Source: Burkholderiales bacterium
Lineage (GTDB): Bacteria; Pseudomonadota; Gammaproteobacteria; Burkholderiales; Casimicrobiaceae
Assembly: GCA_031277215.1 (NCBI GenBank)
Contig: JAITMR010000007.1
Coordinates: 1 to 38,706, forward strand
Length of the DNA stretch: 38,706 nt
Reading direction: 5' to 3'
Shown here: in pieces, positions 1 through 9,110 of the stretch
Layout of the letters: every line of letters begins with the position of its first letter
Numbering within the stretch: position 1 is the first letter of the stretch
Notes under the pieces: model-generated
What the model was told of the DNA's origin: nothing
Databases searched by the model: none
What the model saw: only the letters and a program-made list of their open reading frames with translations
Program-made: the position numbers and the translations under genes

Positions 1-436
<436 letters not shown>

Positions 437-633
437 ATCTCTGCTTAATTAACTCATTCGAAATCCGTTAAGACTGACCGTCTCGCGACGGCCACACTTG
501 CGTACTTCTGTATGAGTACTGCTATTTCTTTAAACCAGCCCGCTTTTCAAATTCACCCAACATCGGCTTACACCGACGCCGGACAACCTGATCGGCAGGC
601 AATGAGCAGCACCCACACCTATCAATCGCCATC

Positions 634-650
634 TTTTTAAAGAGCCGCAA
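634..650 (-). promoter_or_regulatory. boxA-like antitermination site in the rRNA leader
   Basis: The minus strand reads TTGCGGCTCTTTAAAAA here. It contains GCTCTTTAA, the core of the rrn boxA element bound by NusB/S10. It lies about 30 nt downstream of the predicted transcription start and about 200 nt before the 16S gene, the usual place for leader boxA. The rest of the leader (437-633) has no gene and presumably supplies the 5' arm of the RNase III processing stem, whose partner is outside the window. Confidence 0.65.
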
Positions 651-678
651 ATGAAACCTTCACGTTTCAAAAGCGCAG

Positions 679-742
679 AAGCGAGATTATGGCACACCCA
701 ATTTTCTTTTGCAACACCTGAAAAATAAAAAAAGTTAAGATA
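679..742 (-). promoter_or_regulatory. rrn promoter with AT-rich UP element
   Basis: On the minus strand a -35 TTGCAA (709-714) and a -10 CATAAT (686-691) are separated by exactly 17 nt. The A/T-run stretch at about 719-742, just upstream of the -35, looks like an rRNA UP element. The predicted start is near 679, giving a leader of about 240 nt. A CTCGCTTC discriminator follows the -10; GC-rich discriminators are typical of promoters under stringent control, which is inferred here. Confidence 0.75.
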
Positions 743-816
743 AACGAAAACCCTCCCCGCACACCCTTAATCTCACGGTATGATTAGGTTTGAGCGTCCG
801 CTCCCATTATTTTGTC

Positions 817-2097
817 ATGACTTTTCTGCCGCCTGCCCCCCCCATATCGTCCGTGCCAGCCGACCCGCCCCCGTTGCAGGAAGCGCCGCCGCCCACTCCC
901 GTGGATGTTGCTTCGGGTCGCTTTTTGGGCAAACTGCTGCTGCTTTTCATCGCGTCATTACTGGCCTGCATATTGACTTATCTGGCTTTGACGCTTCCGG
1001 GCGCCTGGTTTTCCGGCGCTTCCACAAAAATTTGGCCGCCACAGAATATGGTGATCGCCCGTGGCGCGGCGGTCGGTGTCGAATCGGGGCGAGCGCATTT
1101 GGCTCCCGAACCCAACGGGCTGGCGGTGTTGACGGTCAACGCTCGCTTTCCGGCGCGGGACTACCCTGTTCTGGATTGGGACATTTCCGGTCTTCCAGAC
1201 GGCACGGCTGCCAAACTTTTGTGGCGCACCGATTACGCGCCCAATGCTCAGCGCCAAGCTGATCTGACGATTGAGAATGGTCGCCTGTTGCCGGTTACGG
1301 TTGCCCATGAAACCGGCTGGCTCGGCAACGTCCTCGGCTTCGGTATTGCTCTTCAACTCCCGATGTCGCAATCATTCACTGTTGTGAACCTTCGAGCACG
1401 TTCGATGGACGCCCCTGAAACGCTGAGCCTGCGCATCAAGGAGTGGTGCAGTTTCCCCGGCTGGCGCGGCACATCCATTTTCAAATTGGAAGACCCGGGA
1501 TTGATTCCGCTATCGCTGTTGATCATCGCCGCGTTCGCGCTGCTGTTTCTTGGCGCTGCGCTGCTGTTTTTCTGGCGGCGCTGGCGCGACCGTTATATTG
1601 ATTTTCCCCGTGCCATGCCGCGTCATTGGTTTTATGGCGGAATGGTGCTTCTCTGCATAGGCTGGCTGGTTCTCGACGCTCGCTGGACAATTCAACTGGC
1701 ACGACAGGCCGCGCAAACTTGGCAGTCTTACGGAGAAAAAGATTTGACGCAAAAACGTCTGGCCGCAGAAGACGGCGCACTCTTCGCTTTTATCAATAAC
1801 GCGCGTGCAGAGTTACCGGAGAACCCTGTTCGTATTTTTATCATGGCCGAAATCTCTTATCTGCGAAGCCGCGCTGCGTATCATCTTTATCCGAATAACG
1901 TGTTCTACGATCTCCATTCGACACAACCGCCCGATGCGCGTTTTTTGCGTCCCGGTGATTATGTGCTCGTCTTTCAACAACGCGGTATTCAATACAACGC
2001 CGCAAAGAAAAAAATCCGCCTGCCCTCCGGCGCTGAATTTTCTGCTGACGCCAAAATCATTGGCGCAGGTTCTGCCCTTTTCGAGTTAACGCCATGA
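817..2097 (+). CDS. membrane protein of unknown function, partner of the following GT-C-like gene
   Basis: From ATG 817 this is 426 residues. A proline-rich N-terminus (about residues 4-26) is followed by a first membrane segment (about 35-60), a long non-membrane part (60-230), two further hydrophobic segments near 235-260 and 275-295, and a soluble C-terminal part of about 130 residues. An upstream in-frame TTG at 790 would add nine residues; neither start has a clear ribosome binding site. The stop overlaps the next start as ATGA (2094-2097), so the two genes are probably translationally coupled and their products may work together. I recognise no catalytic motif. A role supporting glycan or lipid transfer is only inferred from the neighbour. 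Confidence 0.8.
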   Translation: MTFLPPAPPISSVPADPPPLQEAPPPTPVDVASGRFLGKLLLLFIASLLACILTYLALTLPGAWFSGASTKIWPPQNMVIARGAAVGVESGRAHLAPEPNGLAVLTVNARFPARDYPVLDWDISGLPDGTAAKLLWRTDYAPNAQRQADLTIENGRLLPVTVAHETGWLGNVLGFGIALQLPMSQSFTVVNLRARSMDAPETLSLRIKEWCSFPGWRGTSIFKLEDPGLIPLSLLIIAAFALLFLGAALLFFWRRWRDRYIDFPRAMPRHWFYGGMVLLCIGWLVLDARWTIQLARQAAQTWQSYGEKDLTQKRLAAEDGALFAFINNARAELPENPVRIFIMAEISYLRSRAAYHLYPNNVFYDLHSTQPPDARFLRPGDYVLVFQQRGIQYNAAKKKIRLPSGAEFSADAKIIGAGSALFELTP

Positions 2098-3452
2098 CTC
2101 TTGCTTTGATCGCTTTGCTTTTACCGTGGCTCACAGGCGCTGCGTTGCTTTACGCGGCTTCTGCGTTAATGTTGCCGCGTGCGGCGGTACACGCGCCGGG
2201 AGAACTTTGCTGGCGAATCGGCGGCGGCGCTTTTCTTGGCTATTGGCTGGTGACGTGCCTGATGCGGCTGTACGCATTCCTCGGCATTCCTTTCGGCTTG
2301 ATGGTCATCGCCTTGCCGTTGCTCTTGATCACCGCGTTTGCCTTTTTTATCGGCTGGCGACGCGCCCCGTTTGAATGCATCAAGGAAAACTGTGCCATCA
2401 GCACACTCCCCAAACTGACACGCTATTTGTTTTTTGCCCTTCTTGCCTGGCTTGCGCTGCGCTTCGGATTGCTATTCTTTGAAATTTCCACCCGGCCGCT
2501 TTTCCCGTGGGAGGCGTCCATTCAATGGGCGTCGAAGGCGCACGTTTATTTCGGCCTGAAAACACTGGCTCCTTTTGGAGACAGCGCCACTTGGTTTAAC
2601 GGCCATGTGTATTTCGATAATGCGCCGAACCTGCCCGCCACTTTGCCGCTGTTACAAGCCTGGATGTGTGTCGCCATCGGCGAATGGAACGACGTGCTGA
2701 TGAATCTGCCTTGGTGGGCCATGTTGCTGGCGCTGACGCTGGCTGTCTACGGCTTCATGCGCAAAATGGAAGTTGGTTCTTTCGCCAGCCTCATCACCGC
2801 TTGGCTCGTCGCTTCATTGCCGCTTCTCAATGCTCACGTTGCACTGGCCGGTTTGCCCGACTTGCCGCTTGCAGGCGCATTCACTTTGACGGCGTTATCG
2901 TTGGTTCGCTGGGCGCACTCGCGGCAATGGCTTGATCTATTCTGCGCGTTGCTCTTTGCGCTCATCGCGGCAATGTTGTGGCCAACGGCTTACCTGTGGC
3001 TAACCCTGCTACTTCCGGCCTTCGTCTGCATTCTTTTCCCAAAGAGCACACGATATTTGGCGCTAGCACTTCCTGCCGTTACCGTCGTCGCGCTTCTGAC
3101 GTTGACTCAGGTCGGAGCGTCGTTGTCGCCCGCGTTGGCAAATCTTCATTTCGACACCGATCTCGACACCTGGTTGCCCAACTTCATCACGGGAGAAAAC
3201 TGGCATCTCCTCTGGCTTGCTACGCTGGCGACCCTCGTGGTCGGATTCCGCGAAAGCCTGCGCCACAACATCGCGCCGCTCTCCCTCGTCGTGTGGGGCG
3301 GCATGCTTATCTCCGTTGTTGCCATTGCTTTCCCGGCGCTTGTCTCATGGCTGTTCGGCGCAATACAGGCCGAGCGCCTCTTGCTAACCGCAACGCCTCT
3401 TCTCCCCATTTGGGTTGTTACCGTCTGGCGCCCGCGCTTTCGGTCAGAATGA
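2094..3452 (+). CDS. polytopic membrane protein, probable GT-C fold glycosyltransferase
   Basis: The 452-residue protein is almost wholly hydrophobic, with roughly ten membrane segments. A polar loop at about 135-180 contains FPWEASIQWASKAHVYF. GT-C enzymes (PMT/ArnT type), which use polyprenyl-phosphate sugars, carry an acidic residue in the first large periplasmic loop followed by aromatic and basic residues; the PWEA...W..K pattern resembles that, but the match is loose. It overlaps the gene before it by four bases, and its last bases overlap the end of the convergent GT41 gene (3444-3452). Both transcripts therefore meet tail to tail, and no separate terminator is visible. A glycan-transferring or polymerising role fits the adjacent glycan locus but is inference. 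Confidence 0.75.
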   Translation: MTLALIALLLPWLTGAALLYAASALMLPRAAVHAPGELCWRIGGGAFLGYWLVTCLMRLYAFLGIPFGLMVIALPLLLITAFAFFIGWRRAPFECIKENCAISTLPKLTRYLFFALLAWLALRFGLLFFEISTRPLFPWEASIQWASKAHVYFGLKTLAPFGDSATWFNGHVYFDNAPNLPATLPLLQAWMCVAIGEWNDVLMNLPWWAMLLALTLAVYGFMRKMEVGSFASLITAWLVASLPLLNAHVALAGLPDLPLAGAFTLTALSLVRWAHSRQWLDLFCALLFALIAAMLWPTAYLWLTLLLPAFVCILFPKSTRYLALALPAVTVVALLTLTQVGASLSPALANLHFDTDLDTWLPNFITGENWHLLWLATLATLVVGFRESLRHNIAPLSLVVWGGMLISVVAIAFPALVSWLFGAIQAERLLLTATPLLPIWVVTVWRPRFRSE

Positions 3453-6400
3453 CCCTCTCACTTCGTTGACGACTTCGGGCGCTTTCATTTCCAGCGCCCG
3501 AAGATATGCTTCCTCAAGATGTCGGCAATGTTGCTTCATATCTACCAATGGCGAATGCTCCATTCCCCGGCGTATTCCCGCACGCACATCTTCCATGAAC
3601 GCTTTATCGCTGCTCAAACGCGCCGCAATCTCGACATATTCTTTCCCGCCATGAGCAATCGTTCGCGTCTCTCCCAGATTCTTCAGAATCGTATAGCTTG
3701 ACCGCTCTCCGTGACGACGCCCGACAAGAGTAACAACCGGAACGCCTGCATCAAGCGGCTCCAGCGTTCCGTTCGCATTGCCGTAAGGCATCGGGTCCAG
3801 CACGAAATCAATAATGGAATATCTTGCCTGCTGCAACCTCTGACCCGTCGGCATCGGAAGAAAAAGATAACGATCTTCTTCAATCCCTGCGCTTTTCATC
3901 AAATTCTGATAAAGCTGCGTATACAGTGGAGAAATTGGCGAAAAAACCAGCTTGCCTTTAGGAATTTTTTCAAGAACTTGCTTCCACAATGCCAAGCATC
4001 TTGCCGAAAGCTTTGTTGGCATCACAAAAACGCCGATTAATATTGTATCTTCTGCAATCCCGAGCGATTTTCGGTGATAAGGATGCTCTGCCGCTACTTC
4101 AATGTGCGAATAAGGGTAAACGCACCCTTGCATCGGCAAAAATGTCTCGATCTGATGGGGCTGCATTTCCGATAGGTCTGCATCATGGTCGGTCAACTTG
4201 AAATCAATCGCCGACAAACCAACCGTTCCTGCGCTCGCAATATGCGTGATCTGCACCCGCGCCGGTTTCAGCGCCAAAATTCCCGGCTTGCCACCCTCGG
4301 TATGGGTTGACAAATCCACCAGAATGTCCAGATCGTCTTCGCTGATCCGCATGGCCGCTTCATGTTCGCCAAGACTTGGCAAAAAATGGAAATGATCGGC
4401 AAGACGGAGAAATTGTTCTGTGACAGAGTCTCGTTGGTTACTTAATGAATAAAAAAACAGTTCGAATTTTTCTTTATCGTGGTGTTGCGTTGCCTGCCAT
4501 ACCATTTTCCCCATCACATGGTTACGCAAATCCGCCGATAAATACCCTACGCGAATTTTTCCCGGCTTTCTTCTTTGAGTACGCGGCAAAGGTTTCCCGA
4601 ATGTTTTTTTCACCACGTCATCGTAAAGTCGGGCCATGCGCAGCGAAAGCTCCGGTCCTATATCGAAATAAAGAAGCTGTTGCTGCAGTAAGCCCAACAC
4701 ACCCATAAGTTCGTTTCTGTTTTCTGCTTTGAACTTGGCTTTTCGCAAACCGTCAAGAAAAAAATCGACCCCTTTGAGATCCCCCGCGGACTGGCAAACC
4801 TTCAGCCCCTGTGATGCCATCGCAAGTGATTGCGGGCAATGTGCTTGGAACTGACGGAAATTTTCAAACCAGTCACGCAATTTCCCTGCCTTTTCAAAAA
4901 TCTCACCCAAAAGCGTATACGACTTGACGTGTCCGGGATGTTTTGACAACACATGCCGACAAGCGCGACTTGCTGCCTCAAGCTGTTTTTGCTCCCGAAA
5001 TAGCTGGCCTAAATGAAAATGCGCCTCCAGCAAGTCCGAATTGAACAAAAGCGCTCGCTGGTAAGAACGCGCCGCCTCTTGCTGACGCTCTTGTTGTTGC
5101 AACACAAGCCCCAGTCCGAAATGCGCCTGAGCGTTCATCGGCATAGCCGATAAAATATCTCCAAAAATCGCTTCTGCTTTTGAATATTCTCCCTGAGACA
5201 TCGCAATTTCTCCTGCCACATGACGAAGCCCCCAAGCCTCCGGCATCAGAGACAAGCCTTTTTCGATTAGCGTTTGCGCGCGCCCGATGTCATCTTCCAA
5301 TAAAAACTCAGAAAGCACTTGATACGGCTTGGCGTAGTCAGGCTGCGCAGCAATAGCGTCCGAAAGATGCTTAATGACTCTTTCCTTGTCCCCTCTATCG
5401 TGCGCCAGCGCCGCCGGCAGATAATGCAGCAATGCCATCTCCGGCTGATCGTTCAATAGCGTCTCATAAATTAAACGAGCGCCCTCCAAATCTCTCTTTT
5501 GATGCGCTTTCAGCGCCGCATCTTTCTTTTCAATGAACTCCCGTGCCGACAAAGCCGCCGACAGAGGCAGTTCCTTCTGCATCAATGCCAGCGCTGCTTC
5601 AACCTCTTGCGGCGTTTCAAAAACACGATCCCACCACGACGGCAAACCTTCCAGCGCTTCTTGATTTTCGGCAAAAGCCCACACGTGCCTTGCCGGGCGC
5701 TCAACAAAAAAAGTTTCCGCAGGCCAAGTCACTCCGGCAAAATCAATCAATACATCGTAGTCAAACAGATTCAATACTTCCGCTGGCGGCGCAGGGAGAG
5801 GGCGCACAACTCTTTTCCCAAAACCTGCTGCTGCGTTATCGGCAGCGGAATCAAAAAAGGCCTGCCATTGCTCTGCGTTTCCTGTTGCCCATATATCAAA
5901 CTTATAGGGCAACGACAATAATGCCGATAAACGTTCTTTGATACTCTCGCTGCTTTCGCTCCACGACGACAACAACCATGAGGCTCGCAAATGCTCTCCG
6001 GCAGTACGCCGCTTCCATTGCACCGGTAACACCTCTATTTGCTGCTTTCTTCTAGCGTAAACCGTTTCCTGAATTTCTCCATACCACTGAAAAAAATCCT
6101 TCGCCAAATCCAAACAGCCCATCCGCCGCAGAACGAGCGCCAATTTACGAGCGCCGTCGCTGTCCTGCTCAGGCATCGCTTCATCAAAGAGCGCTTTCAC
6201 TTTATCAATATAAAATTCTCTTTTTTGCGGAAGCGACAAAACGCTGCTCAACATCGCCATTTTCAACACAGGCGGCCAGGGAATTTCCAGCGCAAGGCAT
6301 TTTTCAGAAAAACGCTGTTTCGCTTTGACTGTCGCGTCGCCCGCCTCAATGAGACTCGCCAGCATGCTCGCGAAAGCAGCATCACAAAAAATATCTTTCC

Positions 6401-6806
6401 TTTCTTCTGCCCATCGTTCAAACTTTTCCCATTGCGACGCATCTCCCTGTTTCGCCGACAGCATGGCGCATATGGTTTCCGCCCGCAATTCTCCTGCGTT
6501 TATTTCGAGAACGGCTGCCGCCTGTTTCGCTGCGCCCTCCAAATCTCCCAGAAGGAGCAATGCCTCAGCCATCGCTTGCAGACAAGGCAATGCAGTCGGA
6601 TGGTTGACACAACCTCGGTGCCAAACCGCACACGCTTTACCGATGTCCCCAAGCGCCCACCAAGCGCTACCAAGAAGAAAACGGGCCTCCTGTGAAGAAA
6701 GCGGTTCCTCAACGGCCTTCTCAAAACACCAGATGGCATCTGCCAGCATCCCTTGTGCCTGATATTCTTTTCCACGCGCCAGCCAGTGAATTTTTTCTTC
6801 CGCCAC
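3444..6806 (-). CDS. TPR protein with C-terminal GT41 (O-GlcNAc transferase/SPINDLY-like) domain
   Basis: This is an 1120-residue cytoplasmic protein. TPR-like helices occupy about residues 1-110 and a clear TPR array runs over about 430-690. The GT41 catalytic region starts near 749 (RVGYLSADLRNH) and runs to about 1105. It includes a candidate catalytic-region histidine in DLRNH (near 763), DILVDLSTHTEG, a lysine in MPTKLS (near 932) that matches the nucleotide-contacting lysine position of the family, and DPMPYGNANGTLEPLDAGVPV. GT41 enzymes move GlcNAc or another sugar from a UDP-sugar to Ser/Thr or Asn of proteins. The start is GTG with AGAGG about 9 nt upstream, six bases after the stop of the preceding glycosyltransferase, so it is the last gene of a three-gene operon. 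Residues ~272-378 look like a decayed second copy of the catalytic N-lobe. Confidence 0.9.
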   Translation of the reverse strand: MAEEKIHWLARGKEYQAQGMLADAIWCFEKAVEEPLSSQEARFLLGSAWWALGDIGKACAVWHRGCVNHPTALPCLQAMAEALLLLGDLEGAAKQAAAVLEINAGELRAETICAMLSAKQGDASQWEKFERWAEERKDIFCDAAFASMLASLIEAGDATVKAKQRFSEKCLALEIPWPPVLKMAMLSSVLSLPQKREFYIDKVKALFDEAMPEQDSDGARKLALVLRRMGCLDLAKDFFQWYGEIQETVYARRKQQIEVLPVQWKRRTAGEHLRASWLLSSWSESSESIKERLSALLSLPYKFDIWATGNAEQWQAFFDSAADNAAAGFGKRVVRPLPAPPAEVLNLFDYDVLIDFAGVTWPAETFFVERPARHVWAFAENQEALEGLPSWWDRVFETPQEVEAALALMQKELPLSAALSAREFIEKKDAALKAHQKRDLEGARLIYETLLNDQPEMALLHYLPAALAHDRGDKERVIKHLSDAIAAQPDYAKPYQVLSEFLLEDDIGRAQTLIEKGLSLMPEAWGLRHVAGEIAMSQGEYSKAEAIFGDILSAMPMNAQAHFGLGLVLQQQERQQEAARSYQRALLFNSDLLEAHFHLGQLFREQKQLEAASRACRHVLSKHPGHVKSYTLLGEIFEKAGKLRDWFENFRQFQAHCPQSLAMASQGLKVCQSAGDLKGVDFFLDGLRKAKFKAENRNELMGVLGLLQQQLLYFDIGPELSLRMARLYDDVVKKTFGKPLPRTQRRKPGKIRVGYLSADLRNHVMGKMVWQATQHHDKEKFELFFYSLSNQRDSVTEQFLRLADHFHFLPSLGEHEAAMRISEDDLDILVDLSTHTEGGKPGILALKPARVQITHIASAGTVGLSAIDFKLTDHDADLSEMQPHQIETFLPMQGCVYPYSHIEVAAEHPYHRKSLGIAEDTILIGVFVMPTKLSARCLALWKQVLEKIPKGKLVFSPISPLYTQLYQNLMKSAGIEEDRYLFLPMPTGQRLQQARYSIIDFVLDPMPYGNANGTLEPLDAGVPVVTLVGRRHGERSSYTILKNLGETRTIAHGGKEYVEIAARLSSDKAFMEDVRAGIRRGMEHSPLVDMKQHCRHLEEAYLRALEMKAPEVVNEVRGSF

Positions 6807-6812
6807 GATTCG

Positions 6813-9110
6813 CTACCTCTTAATAAAATTTTTCAACCCATTAACCACACTATGCGGCAGCGCCGCACGTAAAACACGTCCCGCAGGCGTTCGACGAAAA
6901 CGAATCGCCCATCGCCACCATAACGCGCCTCTGTTATCCCGAACGTCTTCCAGTTCGCCCGACGAGCATTCTGCGTAACCCAGCGCATCGCGTATCCGGA
7001 TCGGCGGGAATGATGGCCTTTCGGAGGAAACAAGGGGAGTCGCTGTCGCAAGCGCTTGCGTATAACACGCAGTTGTTGATGCGACCATCCCTTCCATCGT
7101 CTGCAATGAAACACGGTGCGCACATGCTGACTTTTCTTGCAGCTTCGCATGGTTGGCCGGATCGAGAAGCGTCAAAATCCGCTGCAACATTTGCGCTTCG
7201 CCTTCCCACTCTCCATCGCTCATGATCCATCCTGCGCCATGCTCTTGCATACGCTCTGCCAAAGCGCCGAACGGCGGCACCAGCGCCGGTCGCCCCGCTC
7301 GCCAGGTTTCGGACAACGTATAGCAAAACGTTTCCGGCCCTGCAGAAGGGTAAATCACCAGCGTCACACGGTAATGATCCATCAAGGCCGATAAATCATC
7401 AGATGCGTAACGCCCATGCACCAACAAACGGCCATCATCACTTTGCCAAGGCCCGTGTTGCCGATCGAGATAACCGATCAAAACAAAACGCACCGCGATA
7501 TTTTTCTCTGCCGCCAGCGCCGCCAGACGCTCCAGGCGTCGCGCCCCCTTGTCCGGCCCCACCGCGCCCAACACCGCAACCGTTGGCCATTCGCTATCCG
7601 CAAACACCAACGCACTCAGGCTGCGGGAAGGGACAGGGTTGACCGGAATCGCATGTTCAATCCGTTTCACCGCAACGCTTGGGAAATAACGTGCAAACAT
7701 TTGCCCTGCCCAATGCGACGGCGCAATGATGAAGCTCGCCTTTTTCATGAAGGCATGATGCGCCTGCCGCCACGCCGCAATGTCGATGTGCGAAAAAGAT
7801 TCTTGTTGCCGGAGACAGTTTTGACAAACCGCTGTTTCCGTCTGTCCGCCGCAATACCGCTCATCGGGATTTAAAAAGGTAATCGTCGGACACGCCACAC
7901 TGAGATCGTGGATCGTATAGCCGTAAGGGATCGACAACTTCGGAAGCGCCTCCAAGATACCGTCCCGGCAACCGGAGATATTGTGCGCATGAACAAGATG
8001 AACGCCCAAACTTCCGCACAACTGTTCGATAAACGATCCCCAGGATTCGTCTTCACGGCGCGTCACACACAAAATAGGCGTTTCCGAACCCTCTTTCGGC
8101 GCAAGCTCTACACGCCATTGCATGTTATTGACAATTGCAAGGTAATGCCGCCAGCCGGGAAGAGCGTTTTTGATTAACTTTCGCGCATGAAGCTCCGTGC
8201 CTCCCCCGTGCGTGTGTATAACATGAAGCACCGCTTTCCCGGGAAGGTTTGCCTTCTCTTCTTCCAGTTGCGCCGCCACCCGAATAGGACGCAACGGATC
8301 GCGTGCGATGAATCGACCGACAACATCCAGATACTCCGGGTGCTTGTCGAGCAACACCGACATGTTGCGTTCGCCGAGCTGTTGTTTTCTTCCTTCAAAC
8401 GAGCGCTCTCCGAGATGCACAACAAACGCGTCATCGCACAACACATTGCGGAATCCCGCTCTCTTCGCCCTCAAGCAAAAATCGTTTTCCTCGCCGTAAC
8501 CAGCGCCGAAGGCGTCATCGAAAAAACCAATGCGATCGAGCAGCGAACGTTTGATGTAAAAACAAAACCCAACGCCTGTCGGAATGTCTGGATAAGACGG
8601 CACCGCCGCTCGACTCAAAGCCGCCCGAATCGGCTCAGGGTCTTTCCCTTCCGGCCAGCCATTGTCTGCACAGAAACGAGGGTAAGAACAAATCTCGGCG
8701 TTATTTGAAAACGGCGTCACCGTCCCGATACGGTCGTCCGAATAAGCGCAACGCCGCAACGCCTCCAGCCAACCCGTCGTAACGATTGTGTCGGAATTGA
8801 GCAAGACAACATCGCGGCGTGGATGCGCATAGTGTGACAACTTCATGCCGCGATTAGCCGTTCCCGTAAAACCGAGATTGGTTTCATTGCGAAGCAGTAT
8901 TCGTTGCGAAACATTCTCCTTCTGCCAGCGTTCAAACAAAACGCCAATATCAGGAGAGGGCGAAGCGTCATCAATCAGAATCAAACGATAATCGCCGGAC
9001 GTTTTTTCAAGAACAGACGCCACACACTGTACGACATCTGCTGCCGCGTTATACACCGGAACGACGATATCAATACCGTTAGCCGCCGTCGGTTTTTCTG
9101 CCCTATTCAT
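6813..9110 (-). CDS. two-domain glycosyltransferase (GT2 plus GT4)
   Basis: The 765-residue protein joins two transferases. Residues ~13-270 are a GT-A fold GT2 domain: DIVVPVYNAAADV at the start, LLNSDTIVT as the DXD-equivalent, and GYGEENDFCLRAKRAG near the catalytic base. Residues ~290-690 are a GT-B fold GT4-like domain: HTHGGGTELHARKLI (nucleotide-loop region), VHAHN, YGYTIHDL, and a C-terminal Rossmann half with VLGAVGPDKGARRLERL and PSAGPETFCYTLSETWRAG. Such fusions usually add two successive sugars to a growing surface glycan from nucleotide sugars in the cytoplasm. The start codon overlaps the stop of the upstream methyltransferase (ATGA, 9107-9110), showing translational coupling. 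The sugars cannot be read from the sequence. Confidence 0.92.
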   Translation of the reverse strand: MNRAEKPTAANGIDIVVPVYNAAADVVQCVASVLEKTSGDYRLILIDDASPSPDIGVLFERWQKENVSQRILLRNETNLGFTGTANRGMKLSHYAHPRRDVVLLNSDTIVTTGWLEALRRCAYSDDRIGTVTPFSNNAEICSYPRFCADNGWPEGKDPEPIRAALSRAAVPSYPDIPTGVGFCFYIKRSLLDRIGFFDDAFGAGYGEENDFCLRAKRAGFRNVLCDDAFVVHLGERSFEGRKQQLGERNMSVLLDKHPEYLDVVGRFIARDPLRPIRVAAQLEEEKANLPGKAVLHVIHTHGGGTELHARKLIKNALPGWRHYLAIVNNMQWRVELAPKEGSETPILCVTRREDESWGSFIEQLCGSLGVHLVHAHNISGCRDGILEALPKLSIPYGYTIHDLSVACPTITFLNPDERYCGGQTETAVCQNCLRQQESFSHIDIAAWRQAHHAFMKKASFIIAPSHWAGQMFARYFPSVAVKRIEHAIPVNPVPSRSLSALVFADSEWPTVAVLGAVGPDKGARRLERLAALAAEKNIAVRFVLIGYLDRQHGPWQSDDGRLLVHGRYASDDLSALMDHYRVTLVIYPSAGPETFCYTLSETWRAGRPALVPPFGALAERMQEHGAGWIMSDGEWEGEAQMLQRILTLLDPANHAKLQEKSACAHRVSLQTMEGMVASTTACYTQALATATPLVSSERPSFPPIRIRDALGYAECSSGELEDVRDNRGALWWRWAIRFRRTPAGRVLRAALPHSVVNGLKNFIKR

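Noticed and set aside
780-1262. 160-codon frame starting before the 817 gene in another frame
   Set aside because: It overlaps a longer frame with clear membrane segments that is coupled to the next gene; its product is Arg/Cys/His-rich.
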